The notes under the pieces: model-generated
What the model was told of the DNA's origin: nothing
What the model saw: the letters and a program-made list of their open reading frames with translations, nothing else
The model's database searches: none
Made by a program: the position numbers and the translations under genes
Assembly: GCA_900155495.1 (NCBI GenBank)
Contig: FTLJ01000214.1
Span: 27,116-91,115, forward strand
Origin: Porogramme epimiltina
Taxonomy: Eukaryota; Basidiomycota; Agaricomycetes; Polyporales; Polyporaceae
DNA: 64,000 nucleotides
Reading direction: 5' to 3'
Shown here: piece after piece, positions 11,451-22,900 of the stretch
Layout: every line of letters begins with the position of its first letter
Position numbering within the stretch: the stretch's first letter is position 1

Positions 11451-11594
11451 TAGACATTTCATTATTGTTGAGCAACGACAGCGTACAAACTCCCCTACAG
11501 ATCAGAAAGTCCCAAAACACGAAACATGATAGCACGATCCTTTTGTTTTTCGCCGACTCCTCTCTCTCTCAAGTCTACGAGGGAACGACGAAGC

Positions 11595-13030
11595 TCAGGC
11601 CGCGACGGCGACGCGCTTGGGAGCCTCTGCGCCGACCTGAGGGACGACCTTCGCGGCGCCCACCATCGGCTGGGAGCCGGGGACGGCGAGGTGCAGCTTG
11701 TGCGCGCGGCACTCAGCAAGGAAATCCGTGAACATCTGCGAAGGCACCAGGTCAGCCTCCGTCTGCGGCGACACGCAGACCTATGTATACACACCTCGAT
11801 AGTATCGAGCGGGCCGCCCGCGCTCTCGGGGTGGAACTGCACGCCCCAGACCTTGCGGCCGGACTCGGCGGTGGACTTGATGCCCTCGACGGACGAGTCG
11901 TTGCAGTTGATGAAGAACGGCTCCCACCCCGCCGGGAACGGGTCCTGCAGCTTGAGCGCGTACTGGTGGTTCTGGCTCGTCACGTACACGCGCCCCGCGC
12001 GGATCGAGCCCGCGGACGCGAGCGCGAGCACGGGCTGGTTGTGCCCGCGGTTCCCAAACGTCATCCGGTACGCCTCGAGCCCCGCCGCCATCCCGATCAC
12101 CTGGTGGCCCATGCAGATCCCGAACACGGGCCGGTCCCACTCGCGCAGCGTCCGGCGGAGGTGCAGCGCGGCCTCCATGCAGTGGTTCGGGTCGCCGGGC
12201 CCGTTCGAGAGGAAGAGCCCGTCGTACTGGTCGCGGACCGTGTTGAAGTCGAAGTTCCACGGGAGGACGGTCACGGCCGCGCCGCGGCGCACGAGCGAGC
12301 GGAGGATGTTCGCCTTGGCGCCGAAGTCGAGAACGGCGATCTTGACGTCGCCCTTGGGGTTGAGCTCGTACGGGGCCTTCGTCGAGACCTGGTCGACGAG
12401 GTTCTCGAACGTCGGGTCCCAGTACTCCTCGGGCTGCGGGGCGGCGAGGGCCGCGTCGGCGCCCACGGCGAGGCGGCCGAGGGTGGTGCCCTGGTCGCGG
12501 AGGAGGGTGGTGATGGCGCGGGTGTCGACGCCAGTGATGCCGGGGACGTTGTTGCGCTGGCACCAGGCGGCGAGGGACTCGACGGCGGTGTAGTGGGAAA
12601 ACTTCTCGGCGACGTCAGCGACGACGACGGCGGTGCATTGGATGCCGGACGACTCGAGGACGACGCCGACGTCCTGGCTGTCGATGGGGGTGGTGTTGCT
12701 CGGCACGCCGTAGTTGCCGATGAGGGGGGTAGTGAACACGAGGATTTGTCCGCGGTAGGACGGGTCCGTCATCGATTCGGTATCTGGGCGGATTGCGTGT
12801 GAGTCACTGTGACTTCCGTCATCAAGACGAGTGAGGAACTTACATGATGTGATGGACGTGGAGAAGACGGTCTCTCCAAAGATACTGCGAGGCGCACCGA
12901 AGGAGCGTCCCTTGAAGGATTGTCCGGTCTTGAGGTGAAGGACAGCGGGCAGCATAGTAGATGTGGAAGGGGCATGGGTGGCAAGGCCCCGAGAGGCACG
13001 AGCGATGTGGGTGAAGTTACGCATAAACAT
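11595..13030 (-). CDS. CPA1: carbamoyl-phosphate synthase, arginine-specific small chain
   Basis: Glutaminase subunit of the arginine-pathway carbamoyl-phosphate synthase: it releases ammonia from glutamine for the large subunit, giving carbamoyl phosphate for citrulline synthesis in mitochondria. Three exons (13030..12844, 12783..11795 and 11735..11595) encode 438 aa, a normal length. The N-terminus MFMRNFTHIARASRGLATH looks like a mitochondrial presequence. The small-chain domain includes SYTESMTDPSYRGQ. The class I amidotransferase domain has the oxyanion region LFLSNGPGDP, the nucleophile Cys in GICMGHQVIG and the His-Glu pair in VQFHPES. The first intron (12843-12784) contains a perfect TGAGTCA site. 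The leader carries a spliced attenuator uORF, which indicates translational control by arginine. A paralogue for pyrimidines would be fused in the CAD-type protein, so the arginine role is well supported. Confidence 0.95.
12800..12806. promoter_or_regulatory. Gcn4/CPC1-type site in CPA1 intron 1
   Basis: TGAGTCA (palindromic TGACTCA) lies in the first intron of CPA1. A 6-base partial match (TGACTC) lies at 13266-13271 upstream of the uORF. Cross-pathway control of arginine genes through such sites is established in fungi; use of this site is inferred. Confidence 0.35.
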
Positions 13031-13049
13031 GGTGCTGCTCGGTGGTCTT

Positions 13050-13177
13050 TTAGTGACTGAGGAGAGAGAAAACGAGATCGCTGAGGTAACTGTTCATCCG
13101 CGTCAGTTTGCCTGTCCCACGGCCCAACGAAGGACGAGGAAGACGTACTCGTCGCGGGTGTTCTGAGTGAAGGTCAT
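13050..13177 (-). CDS. arginine attenuator peptide uORF, spliced (22 aa)
   Basis: Upstream ORF in the CPA1 leader. Exon 1 is 13177..13149 and exon 2 is 13089..13050, separated by a 59-nt intron (13148-13090) with a GTACGT donor, a CTGAC branch site and a CAG acceptor. Splicing gives a 22-residue peptide starting MTFTQNTRDDYLSD and ending LVFSLLSH. The DYLSD core matches the fungal arginine attenuator peptide, which stalls ribosomes at its stop codon when arginine is high. The critical Asp codon is split by the intron (GA|T). The position of the conserved Trp is Phe here. The stop is 19 nt before the CPA1 ATG at 13030. Without splicing the frame reads a different 24-codon peptide that lacks the core. 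Confidence 0.75.
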
Positions 13178-13526
13178 GAACGAGCGGTTTCGCTCAGGGT
13201 GGAGAGGGCGAGAGGCGGAGCTCTTTGAGGATGCAGGTCGCGGTGCGTGGCGAAGAAATTTACGGTGACTCGCGTACGAGTACGTCAGGTTTTGTGCGCG
13301 CACCACGTTCCCACGCCCGCTAATCACCGAGAGCAAGCGATAACGCAGGATCTAATCTCCCTCGATAGTCATTACTTACGTGATATTATGAAAGGTAATT
13401 GCTTGCGTAACCACGCTCACTACTGCGGCGCTTCTATGCTCCAGTGCGATCCAGTGAGACCGATGCCGGAATGCCATCTCTCTTGCACACGCCGTCCATG
13501 ATATTGACCTACACCCATCCATCGCA
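13178..13526. promoter_or_regulatory. divergent promoter region of CPA1 and the BSD gene
   Basis: About 350 bp between the CPA1 leader and the plus-strand BSD gene. It contains TGACTC at 13266-13271, a partial cross-pathway-control site. No TATA box is clear, and no gene fits here. Confidence 0.4.
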
Positions 13527-15479
13527 ATGAACTTTTTCGACGCATACGAGGTCCCCGGGACGACGACACCCCCGGTGAATGCCCAGCCACAACAGAGCCT
13601 GAACGAGGAGGTCGAGCAGGTCGTCGGGCAGCTCTCCCGGTTCTGGGGCGGGTTCCGGAAACAAGTACGCACCACTGTCGCTCTCGTGCCCCTCCCTCCC
13701 GTCCCCTCCAGCTCCGGGGGAGGAGGGGGGCGTTTGACACGGCCCCGAGCGCGGCTCACACGTGTCCTCCCCCTTGTCCTCGTCTAGAGCCAGACCGCGT
13801 TCGAGTCCGCACGGAAGGACTTTGGCCAGGTCGTGCAGCAAGCGCAGAAGGAGTTAACCAAGCTCGCTACGGATGCGGGCCCTGCGGCCTCCGCCTCGGG
13901 CTCTGGCTCTGCTGCCCCGGATCCCAGCACATCTGCAACCGAGCAGGCGGCGTCGATCCTTGCGGAGGCCCAAGAAGCAGCCTCGTCTGAGCCCTCTACA
14001 TCCACCACGCCCACACCCACCGAGAAGGCCGCCCCCTCCGACACCCCCGCCTCCGCCTCCGACGCCTCCGCCTCCACCTCCGCCCCAGCAGCGGGGACGC
14101 TCTTCGCGCGGCTGCAGGCCTCGCTCCCGCCCGCGCTCGTGCAGACCGTGCAGAACGTGCAGCAGAACGTGCAGCACGCGCAGCTCCCCGAGACGCTGCG
14201 CGACACGCTCCAGCAGGCGCAGGCGCACGCGCGCAACGCGAGCTCGCTCGCCGGCGCGACGGACTTTGCGGCCCTCCGCGGCGCCGTCGCGGGCGAGCTC
14301 GCGCGCGTGCAGGGCGCGACGGGCGACTACGTGCAGCGCTCCGAGGCGCTCCTCCGGGAGGCGGGCGAGTTCCTCCGGGAGGCGGTCAAGGTCGTGCCCC
14401 CCGAGGGCGGCGCTGCTGCCGAGGACCCGTACGCGGGGCTCATCTGGGACGGGACGGACGTGTGGATGCTCCCCACCACCGCATCGGCCTCCGGGGCAGG
14501 AGCAGGGGAGGACGGAAAGGGCAAAGGGAAGGGCAAGGAGCGGGAGGGCTCGACGGGGCCGGGGCGGCCGTCGGTGGACACGCTGCGCGCGGTGGCGACC
14601 CGCGCGGAGTCGATGCTGAAGCAGCTGCGGCACGACCCGGCGGTGATCAGGGCGGACCCGCACGAGGACGCGGCGGTGCGCGAGGCGTTCGCGGCGTGGC
14701 TCGCGGCGGAGGTCGCGTCCGAGGACCGCGGGCTCGGGACCGCTGCGTGGCGGAACCGCGTCGAGCGCGCCCTCGCGGACCCCGTGGACGGCGTCGCGCT
14801 CGCGGCGACGCGGGACGCGCTAGGTGCGTGCTTTTTTTTTAAACATCGTTTACTTTTAGCAGCTGCTGTGCGGTGCGCTCACTCGGGTCCGGTTCTGCCG
14901 ACAGTGCCGGAGCCTCTGACGGAGGACGAGTTCTGGACGCGGTATTTCTTCCGGGTGCACCAGGTCGAGCGGGAGGAGGCTCGCCGGAAGGCTATCATAC
15001 AAGGTGGGCGCTCTCGACGACTATTGCATCCCCCCACCCCCCCGCGGTATGCTCACGGATCACCAGGAACGAACGAGAACGACGAGGACTTCAGCTGGGA
15101 AGACGACGACGAGGAGTCGGCGACTTCCCCCACGACTAAACCGGCACCGGCACCTCCCGCGCCCAAGGAGGCGGCGCCGCCTGCGGGTGTCACTGGCCAT
15201 CTTACGGCAGACGCGAAGTCGCGGGTGTCGACACCCGGGAACATGAGCCCCGCGAGGCAGAGCAGCGAGGACAGCTACGACGTGGTGTCCTCGCAGGTGA
15301 GCCAGAGCGGAAAGGCAGAGACGGAGACTATCAAGGGGAAGAAGACGGACGAGGAGTCTGAGTCGGAAGACGACGATGAAGAGGAAGAAGACGACGACGA
15401 CGACGATGATGATGATGAGGAAGAGGAGGAAGAGGAAGGAGAAGGGGAAGGATCTGAGGAGGATAGTGATTGGGAGTGA
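13527..15479 (+). CDS. BSD-domain protein with acidic tail
   Basis: Four exons (13527..13664, 13788..14823, 14905..15003 and 15067..15479) encode 561 aa. The N-terminus (EEVEQVVGQLSRFWGGFRKQ) and following amphipathic helices resemble SYAP1/Dos2-like proteins. The BSD domain lies around residues 345-405 and ends with the diagnostic Phe-Trp motif in LTEDEFWTRYFFRV. After NDEDFSWEDDDEE the protein becomes Ser/Thr-rich and ends in a run of Asp and Glu. Low-complexity linkers (Ala/Ser/Thr-Pro) occupy residues 70-130. Introns 2 and 3 contain no stop, so an unspliced frame also reads through; the spliced form is preferred because it restores a normal BSD spacing (DAL-VPEPLTEDEFW). BSD proteins of this type bind membrane or transport partners, but the exact role here is unknown. 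Confidence 0.82.
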
Positions 15480-16230
15480 GGACGGAACGGACACGCGGCG
15501 ATCGGGGTTAGGAGATGTACAGTACATTGATAAGCTGTGTCAGTATTCATTTGTGTCGATTATTCTCGGCGGTGAGTTGGGAGCTCGACGGGCGCGGGCA
15601 ATTTCTCAGGAGGAGATGATGAGTATTCGGTGTGGTGTGGTGGGCTGTTGTTGAACAAACAATGCGCGGTAGATCGTCAGCGTTCCTGCATGATTTGCCA
15701 TGGTGAAGAGACGACGACTTGGCACGGTCGATGATGCACTGGGGGGATGATGACCGAAGGCGAGGTATTTGATGGTTATAGGCAAGGCGGGGCCGGGGGT
15801 GGAGAGGCACGACGGATAAAATGTGCGTGAGTGATGAGCGGGCAGCGTGGCTGTGATCTGGGCGTGGAGGAGGGCCTGATATGGGCGTGGAGAAGGCGAT
15901 CTGCAGGAGGGCGCCGGCGGTGCGCCCATGGCGGCTGTGTTTGGCCGCGGTCGGGGAGCGCCCGCGGAGGGGAGGTGGGCTCTGCCGCCTCTGGCCGCGG
16001 CAGGCTGGCACGCGCGGACAGAGCTCGCAGGTGCCGGGCGGGGTCGCCGCCGTGAGCGCGCGTGTGCGGCCCCTGTGTCCTGTGTGCTGGGTGCTGGTGA
16101 GCCCTCTCCTCTTCTCCGTCCACCCGCCTCGCTGCATGTACCGCCTCTCGCAGCACCCGGATCGCCCGCCCACGCCGACTACTTAACCCCCGCCCGCCCC
16201 GTCCCCGCGTCCCTCTCCTCCCCCTCCGCC
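15480..16230. other. intergenic, promoter of the Zn2Cys6 gene
   Basis: No gene supported. Open frames here are GC-driven. The stretch just before 16231 is pyrimidine-rich on the plus strand, a common feature of fungal leaders. Confidence 0.45.
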
Positions 16231-19200
16231 ATGCCTCCCGCCGACCACCTCCTCTTCGGCGCCACAGCCCCCGACTTCATATTCGACCCCTCCGGCGTCG
16301 AATTCCCCGCCGCGTCCCCGCTCCTTGGCTCGGGCTCTTCCGCCTTCTCCGACCCCTGCTCATCCTCCAAGTCCTCCCCCGACCCTACCGACCGCGACTC
16401 CGAGCCCCCACAGGCGGGACCGAGCCACGCGTCCACCGCCGCCGCGAACCGCAAGCGCATCCGCCCCAAGATTGACCTCGCCCCAGGCCAGCCACCGACC
16501 GCTCGCGGGAACCCGCGCATCCGCGTCTTCGTCGCATGCTACCAGTGGTGAGCCCTACTTTTCACCTGCCCCAACCACCCTGGCTCATCCCGAATGCCCC
16601 CCGCTCCGCCTTCGCAGTCGCGCGCGGAAAATCCGCTGCGACGGCGCGAAACCGATCTGCTGCAACTGCCAGAAGCGCCCGGGCGAGGCGGAGCAGTGCT
16701 CCTATGACTCTGGCCCCAATCGCCGCGGCCCCGACAGAGGCCGGCGCGGGCGTGCCCCCGCCCCTCGCGCATCCGCCGCACCCAGCGCGAGGGCGGCCAA
16801 GAGGACGCGTTCCGCCCCCCAGGAGCCCGCCCTATCCACGTCCGAAACCGATGCAGCCCCGGACGTGGACACCGCATCAAGCACGGACGAGCACGAATTC
16901 TCCCAACTGACTAATGCTGCGCCCTACGAGCTTACAGATGTATGTGGCCCTGTTGATCGCCTTGTCCTCCTTGTGCTTCCCTCTGAGCGACGCGCCCTAG
17001 GACATTGTATGGGACTACGATCCCATGCTCTACGACATGAGCAACTTTACGGACGTGTTCGCCGTGCCCCCCGCCACCGTCGTCGTCACCCCTCCCGCAG
17101 AGGAGAACAACGCCGGCAAAGACACGGAGCACGAGTCGCTCCCCGCGCGGCCGAGCGCGCAGTTCTCGCGCGACACCTGGTGGGACGCGCTGCTCACCTT
17201 CTACGCGGGCGCGGACGCGCCCCCGGAGCGCCCGCCCGTGTCGACGCTCACGCCGCCCCAGCGGAGCACCGCGATGCGGCACATCGTCAACGACCTGCGC
17301 GCGCTGCTGCAGGCCGCGCCGTGCTGGGTCTCGTTCATCCACATCCCGCGCTTCTTCGACACGCTCTTCAGCCCCGTGCGCCGCGGCGCGCTCCAGCCGA
17401 GCCTCCTCCTCAGCGCGCTCGCGCTCGGCACGCTCGCGCAGAGCTCCGAGGCGGAGAAGGGCGCGGACGGCCGCTCCCGCGCGCTCCGCCTCCTCGACAT
17501 GTCGCACGCCGCCCTCCAGGCGAGCCTCGCCTCCGGGTGGGTCGACATCGGGCTCGTGCAGGCCGCCCTGGTGCGTGCGCCGCCCCCGCGGCTGTGAACG
17601 CATATGCATGCTCACCGCCCGCGCTCTTCCCGCAGCTCATCGTGTACTTCGAGATGCAGTCGCACCCGATGCAGACGCTCGAGCGCTCCAACTCGTCCCT
17701 CCTCCTCCTCGACTCGCTCGTGCGCGTCTTCGGGCTCGTCAACCTCGACGAAGGCACCAAGCCGCGCGGCGTCTCGCCGTACGTCGTCACCCGCGCCGGC
17801 ACCGCGCCCGCGCAGGGCGCGTTCGTCCCCGCCCCGGACGCCTCCTCCATCCCGTACCTCGCGGGCGACCCGATGGGCGCGTTCGCCGCCGCGACGAGCG
17901 GCGCGCCGTTCGTCCCCGGGCCCGCGCCCCCCGCTGGCGCCGCCGCTGTGGTGCCTGAGGAATCGATTCCCGCAGCCGCCGCAGAGGCGTCCACGCTGCG
18001 CACGCCGCTGCACGCGCACCCGCTGCCGGGCGGGGGCCGGCGCGGGTGCAGCTGCCAGACGCTCTCGCTCGGCAAGACGTGGCCGTCGGTGCAGAAGCTC
18101 GCGCCGGCGTGGACGTCGACGATCACGTGGCCCGAGGGGCTGCCCGAGGGCGAGTTCGCGCGCGAGGAGGCGCGGCGGCTCGTGTGGGGCGCGGTGATGA
18201 TCGTCGCGAGCCGGACGATGTACACGTCCGCGGCGCCAGATAGTATCTTGTGTAATGGGAAGCTGTTCGTGAGCGAGCCTGATACGGTGAGTCGCTCCAT
18301 CTCCCTCTCCCCTCCCGACCTCCCAGGGCATTGTGTACAAGGTGCGGCTCGCTGACTGACGCTCCTCGCGCAGTTCTCGCTGCTCCTCCCCGGGGAGGCG
18401 CTCGCGCGGGCGGGCGCGGCGGTCGAGACGGACGACGTGTGGACGCTGAGCCTGCGGACGATGCTGCTGCTGCACGTGTGCCAGCGCGTGCGCGAGGACG
18501 GCGCGCTGAGCGCGGCGGAGCGCGCGCACAACGCGGTGCAGACGTGGCTCGAGATCGACGACATCGAGCGGCGCCTCGCGCGCCACACGTGCGAGCTCGA
18601 CAGCGCGTTCGGGTTCCAGGCGCAGGAGATGTTGTTTGGGTGAGTCGGACCGGTTTTCTTTTTTTTGGCAGGAGAGAAGGGGCTGATGGGAGGGTGTAGG
18701 TTGAGGATGTTGACGTCGTATGACTTCCGGCTGTTCATCCCGCAGGTGACGACGTACGTGCTCCCAATCGTTTCCAGCGATTTGAGCTAACCGTGATCTC
18801 ACAGATCCGGCAACACCCTCTTCTACCGTGACAAAGCGGAGGAGTGGCGTAAGTGGCCATTCTACTGGGCTACATGGTACATTACACTAACGCCGTGCTC
18901 GCAGTGCGGTACACCGACGAGGTCTCGGGATGGATATGGCAGAGCATCAGCAAAAAGAACGAGTCCCCGAGCCGCGACCACCGCAAGTCGCTCCTCATCT
19001 TCTGGTACATGGCGAACATCAGGAAGTGCGTCCCCCTCGCACCATTCCCATTGAACCGCCTGGTTGACCGCCGCCCACACCACACAGATCGATCGTGCTC
19101 TGGAGAGGCGACCGGGGCCTGACCCTCGCGCTCACCGTCGCGTGCAGGTTCGCAAAGTACGCCGAGTTCCTGATCCTGCTCTGGCCCAACCCACGTGCGT

Positions 19201-19466
19201 ATCCTCTTCCTCCCTCCTCTCCCTCCCTCTTTCTTCCGTTTCGCTGACCGCAGCTCCTTTCCCCGCCACCAGGCCTCCGCATGATCTGGCAGCAAATCCG
19301 CTTCGTGCTGGTCGAGTCGTGCCTCAGCGCCGGCGTGCCCCCGCCGTCGGCCTCGCTGCCCGTGGCGCCCATCCAGCCCGAGGCGGGCCCGTCCTCGGCC
19401 GGATCCTCCGCGGGCTCGAGCGCGGGCGCAAACGCGTACCGGGGCAACGTGGTACAGGAGAGTTAG
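16231..19466 (+). CDS. Zn(II)2Cys6 fungal transcription factor
   Basis: Nuclear DNA-binding regulator. Ten exons, starting 16231..16547, 16618..16939, 17001..17570, 17636..18286 and ending 19273..19466, join in phase to 881 aa. The zinc cluster is built across the first intron: CYQCRARKIRCDGAKPIC, then CNCQKRPGEAEQC, matching CX2CX6C...CX2CX8C. It is preceded by a basic segment (NRKRIRPKID) and followed by an Arg-rich nuclear-localisation stretch. The middle region (WWDALLTFYAG...PCWVSFIHIPRFFDTLF) and the later helices (EEARRLVWGAVMIVASRTMY) match the fungal-specific regulatory domain. The protein ends in a Ser/Ala-rich tail. Target genes cannot be read from the sequence; no cluster of pathway genes adjoins it. 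Confidence 0.88.
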
Positions 19467-19983
19467 TAGGCCCAGGTGTGCGTGTGTGTGTAGGTACTAG
19501 AAGTGCTAGAGGTCGCTCAGGAGTCGCAAGTATTGTACTTAATCGCCGCATAGTTGCTATCTCGGTCTGGCTGCGTGGATCTATATACCACCCGCGATGT
19601 AGATGTACTGTATGTTGTACATCATCTTTTTACAGTTCCCCTTGGATGCTATACACGACTCGGACTGGAGCTTGGGCTCGTGCGAACTGAGTGACGAGTG
19701 TGATACAAGTGATGCAATTAGGAAGAAGTAAAGCGTAGGTTGTGACGAAGGTGCAGGGGGACCATAATACACCGGACTGCACGTATACGAATATGTCGAT
19801 GCGATTGAGCGTCTGAGATGTACTGAACGGCAACGTCCATCTTGGCCACGATTATGGGGTTGGTATGCAAAAGAGTCAGTAAGTGGTAGATGAGGGATAT
19901 TGTGTGCTGGAGGCCGTATGCTCGACGGGATAGTATGCAACATAAAAGAGGAGAAAAGCATGCAAAGTTCTGGGGACCAAACA
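19467..19983. other. intergenic, between convergent genes
   Basis: 3' flanks of the Zn2Cys6 gene (+) and the acidic nuclear protein gene (-). AT-rich in the middle; no gene seen. Confidence 0.5.
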
Positions 19984-22900
19984 TCATGAGTAACCGGACA
20001 GCATGGACTTCCTTTTCTTCTTCACAGTCGCCCCCGCACGCCGGTCTTGAGGGATGTGCGACTTCGCCGCCTTCTTCTTTCCGCCGCCCTCAGCGTCCGA
20101 ATCGGAGTCGGACGAGTCGGATTCACTCGAGGAATCGGAATCGGAGTCGTCGCCGTCGGCCGCCTTGCTAGCATCGGCATACCGCACAGGCCCAAGAGTG
20201 AAGCTCGAGTTCCGCCCTACCACTGCTGGCGTAGACGTCTGCGACGGCGGAAAGAGGTCCTGGCTTGCGAGGTCCGTGAGAGTCGGATAGAGCGAGCGGG
20301 CAGCCCAGGAGGCGCGCGGACGTGCGGGCGCCTTGAACGTCTGGTTGGCCTCCTCGTCAGCGCCATCCTCACCGTCGTCCTCGTCGACGCCCGGCCGTGC
20401 GGGGAAGGGTGTGCTCTCCTCAAAGCCGTCAGCGGGGTTGAAGGGCGTGTACGGGACTTGAGTGCTTGAAGGCAAGAAGAGGGGCTCGTCTCTCAAGAGC
20501 TTATGATTCGGTGTGATGAAAGGAAGCTGAGATTGACCGGGCTGGGAGTTATTGGGCTCTGGGGCGGGCTCTCCGGCATCTCCTTCTTCCTGTTCAGCCG
20601 TGGGTTTGGCTGCGGACTTGGTGTTACCCTTTTGGGCTTTGACCTGAGAGGGTTCTGGGCTGCTTGGGTGGAGCTCGTCGACCATGGAAGATTCCCGGTC
20701 ATCTACGGAGTCAGCCTGTGTAGGCTGCAGCGTGGACCAGGATACCTTAGAAACATTGAGCGTTTCATCAGCACCTGTCTCGGCGCCATTCGCCTCACCG
20801 CTTTTCGCTTCCATTTCCTGAGATTCTTCCTGTTCACCCTCGTCCTCAGACGGCGAGGCGGCACGGCGGGTCGACACCGGCTTCGCAGCTCCGCCCCGCC
20901 CTCTGGCACCCCGCTTGCCCCCTCGCGCTGCAGGAGCCTTCTCCTTTTTCGCCGCTTCCTTCGCCTCCTTGGCAGCTGCTTTAGCAGCCGCCTTCGCCTC
21001 TTTCTCTGCAAGCTTCGCTGCGTCCTTGGCTTCCTTTGCCGCTCTCCTCTCCGCCGCCTTCCGCTCGCGCTCGGCAGCCTTCTCTGCCTCGCGCTGCGCC
21101 TTCTCTTCTGCCGTAAGGCGTGCGCGTCCTTTCTTCGGAGGGGCCGGTGTAGGCGTTGGCTCCGGCTCGGGGTTAGGTTGGGAGGATGGAACCACGGAAG
21201 TCATACGTCTGGCTGCACGAGTTGTGCGGCGCGGCCGTACCTCTGGCTCTGGTTCCGGTTCCGGCTCTGGCTCTGGCTCTGGCTCCGGTTCTGGCTCCGG
21301 TTCTGGAACCTGTGGCGCTTCGTCCTCGTCCTCAGTATCGTCAGATTTCTTGGACAGCCCGAGAGCTGGCACCGTCTCTGTGATGTTAACGTGCAGTGCT
21401 TCTTCGAATGTGTCATTAGGATCTTCAACGCCGTTCGGCTGAGTCGGAAGAGAGAGCTCGTCAAAGGACAGAGGCAAGTTGGACAGAATCTTCTGGGAAG
21501 TCGACTCTCGTCCGCGCGCCGCCGAAAGTCGACCATGTCTGTCTCGCATACGCGAAATGGTCCCGGGGGTGCGATGGATTATGGGCGGAGGTGTACGGTC
21601 GCGAACGATCTCGTCGTCGGAATCCTCAATGGGATCGTCGCCATCCGGGTCGCCTCGCTTCCCATCGCCAACCGAGCTGAAGGAACCGATGGGGTCCGTC
21701 GGGTCTTCCGTGTGATGGTGAACGACCGTGACGTGGACTTCCTCAGAGTTACTGCCTTCTTCCTCAGCAGGGACCTCTTCTGACTGATCGGGATTGGGAG
21801 ATGGCGAACGGAGTTGCGGAGACGGTGCAACTACGCCCAGTTCCGGAGATAGGTCACGACTTTCGGGTTGTCGGCTAGGCACGACGTCTTCATCGTCCTG
21901 TGTCTCAGGATCCTCAGGGTCCACGTCCTCTTGCATGCCATCTGCCGGAATGAGAGGATCTGCCTCCAAGTCGGTTTGCATGGGAGAGTCGCTGTCCGAG
22001 TGTTCCTCGGTGGCTGCGTCGCGAGGCTGCTGCGAACCAAGAGGATTAACCTCAGATGTGCGCTCGACGTGACGGTTACCGTCATCACCTCCGTCGTTCG
22101 ACTCGGTAGCCCGCTCGGAGCTGCTCTCGGAACGACCAGACTTTGCCGTAGGAAGAGTGTGTGGATTTTCAAACTCATCCTCGCTCTCAGAGCCCTCGTC
22201 ATCCACATCCTGTCCAGGAGACTCGTCATCCGCGTCATCAGGTTCTTCGAGCTGCTCTACGAGGGCTGAGTCGTCCTGTGCCAGAACGTCTGCTTCCACC
22301 TGGCGAACGTCCTGCCATGAGAATTAGCATACCACACGACAATAAGATGGTTATAACGCACTGCTATGCTGTCATTTGATTCCCCATCCACAATGGTGGG
22401 GGGCGACCCAGAGTTCCTCGATATCTCCTCACTGCCGGCACCTCCCTCGCCTTGCTCGATCTCCAGTTGCTGGTCTTCGTCGGATGACGACCCGGCTCGT
22501 TCGAACCTCCTCGATATCCTACGGAACGCTTGATCGTTCTTCTCCTCTTCGTCCATATCGATGTCTTCATCTTTCGTCTCTTCTTCATCATCCTCACTAT
22601 CTGAACTCGATGACGAGGAGTCTGGAATTTGGGAGAGAATGCTCTTGCGAGGCTTCGGCGGACCCCAGAGAATCGACTCGAAGTTCGTGGGATCCAGGAT
22701 GGCTGCACCAGGCTGGGACGGTATCGAGGGTGTCGGCAGTGAAGCAGGGGCCTCGTTATCTTCGTCATCGCTGGAGCTTTCGTTGCTGCTTCCTTCGTCG
22801 CGGCTCTCGACTGCAACTTCAGAAATTTCGGAGCCAGCGGGGAGACGCGGAGATGAAACCGAGCGACGGGGGAGAATAGGTCGACGTGGCGGCGACGGGA

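Noticed and set aside
11526..12802. Plus-strand frames opposite CPA1
   Set aside because: Shadows of the CPS gene; no motifs of their own.
13103..13177. Unspliced 24-codon uORF as the attenuator peptide itself
   Set aside because: Its length equals that of the Neurospora peptide, but its sequence lacks the DYLSD core. The spliced version restores it, so the length match is taken as chance.
13784..14663. Minus-strand open frames opposite the BSD gene
   Set aside because: Low-complexity mirror frames. The plus strand carries the BSD domain and splice-consistent exons.
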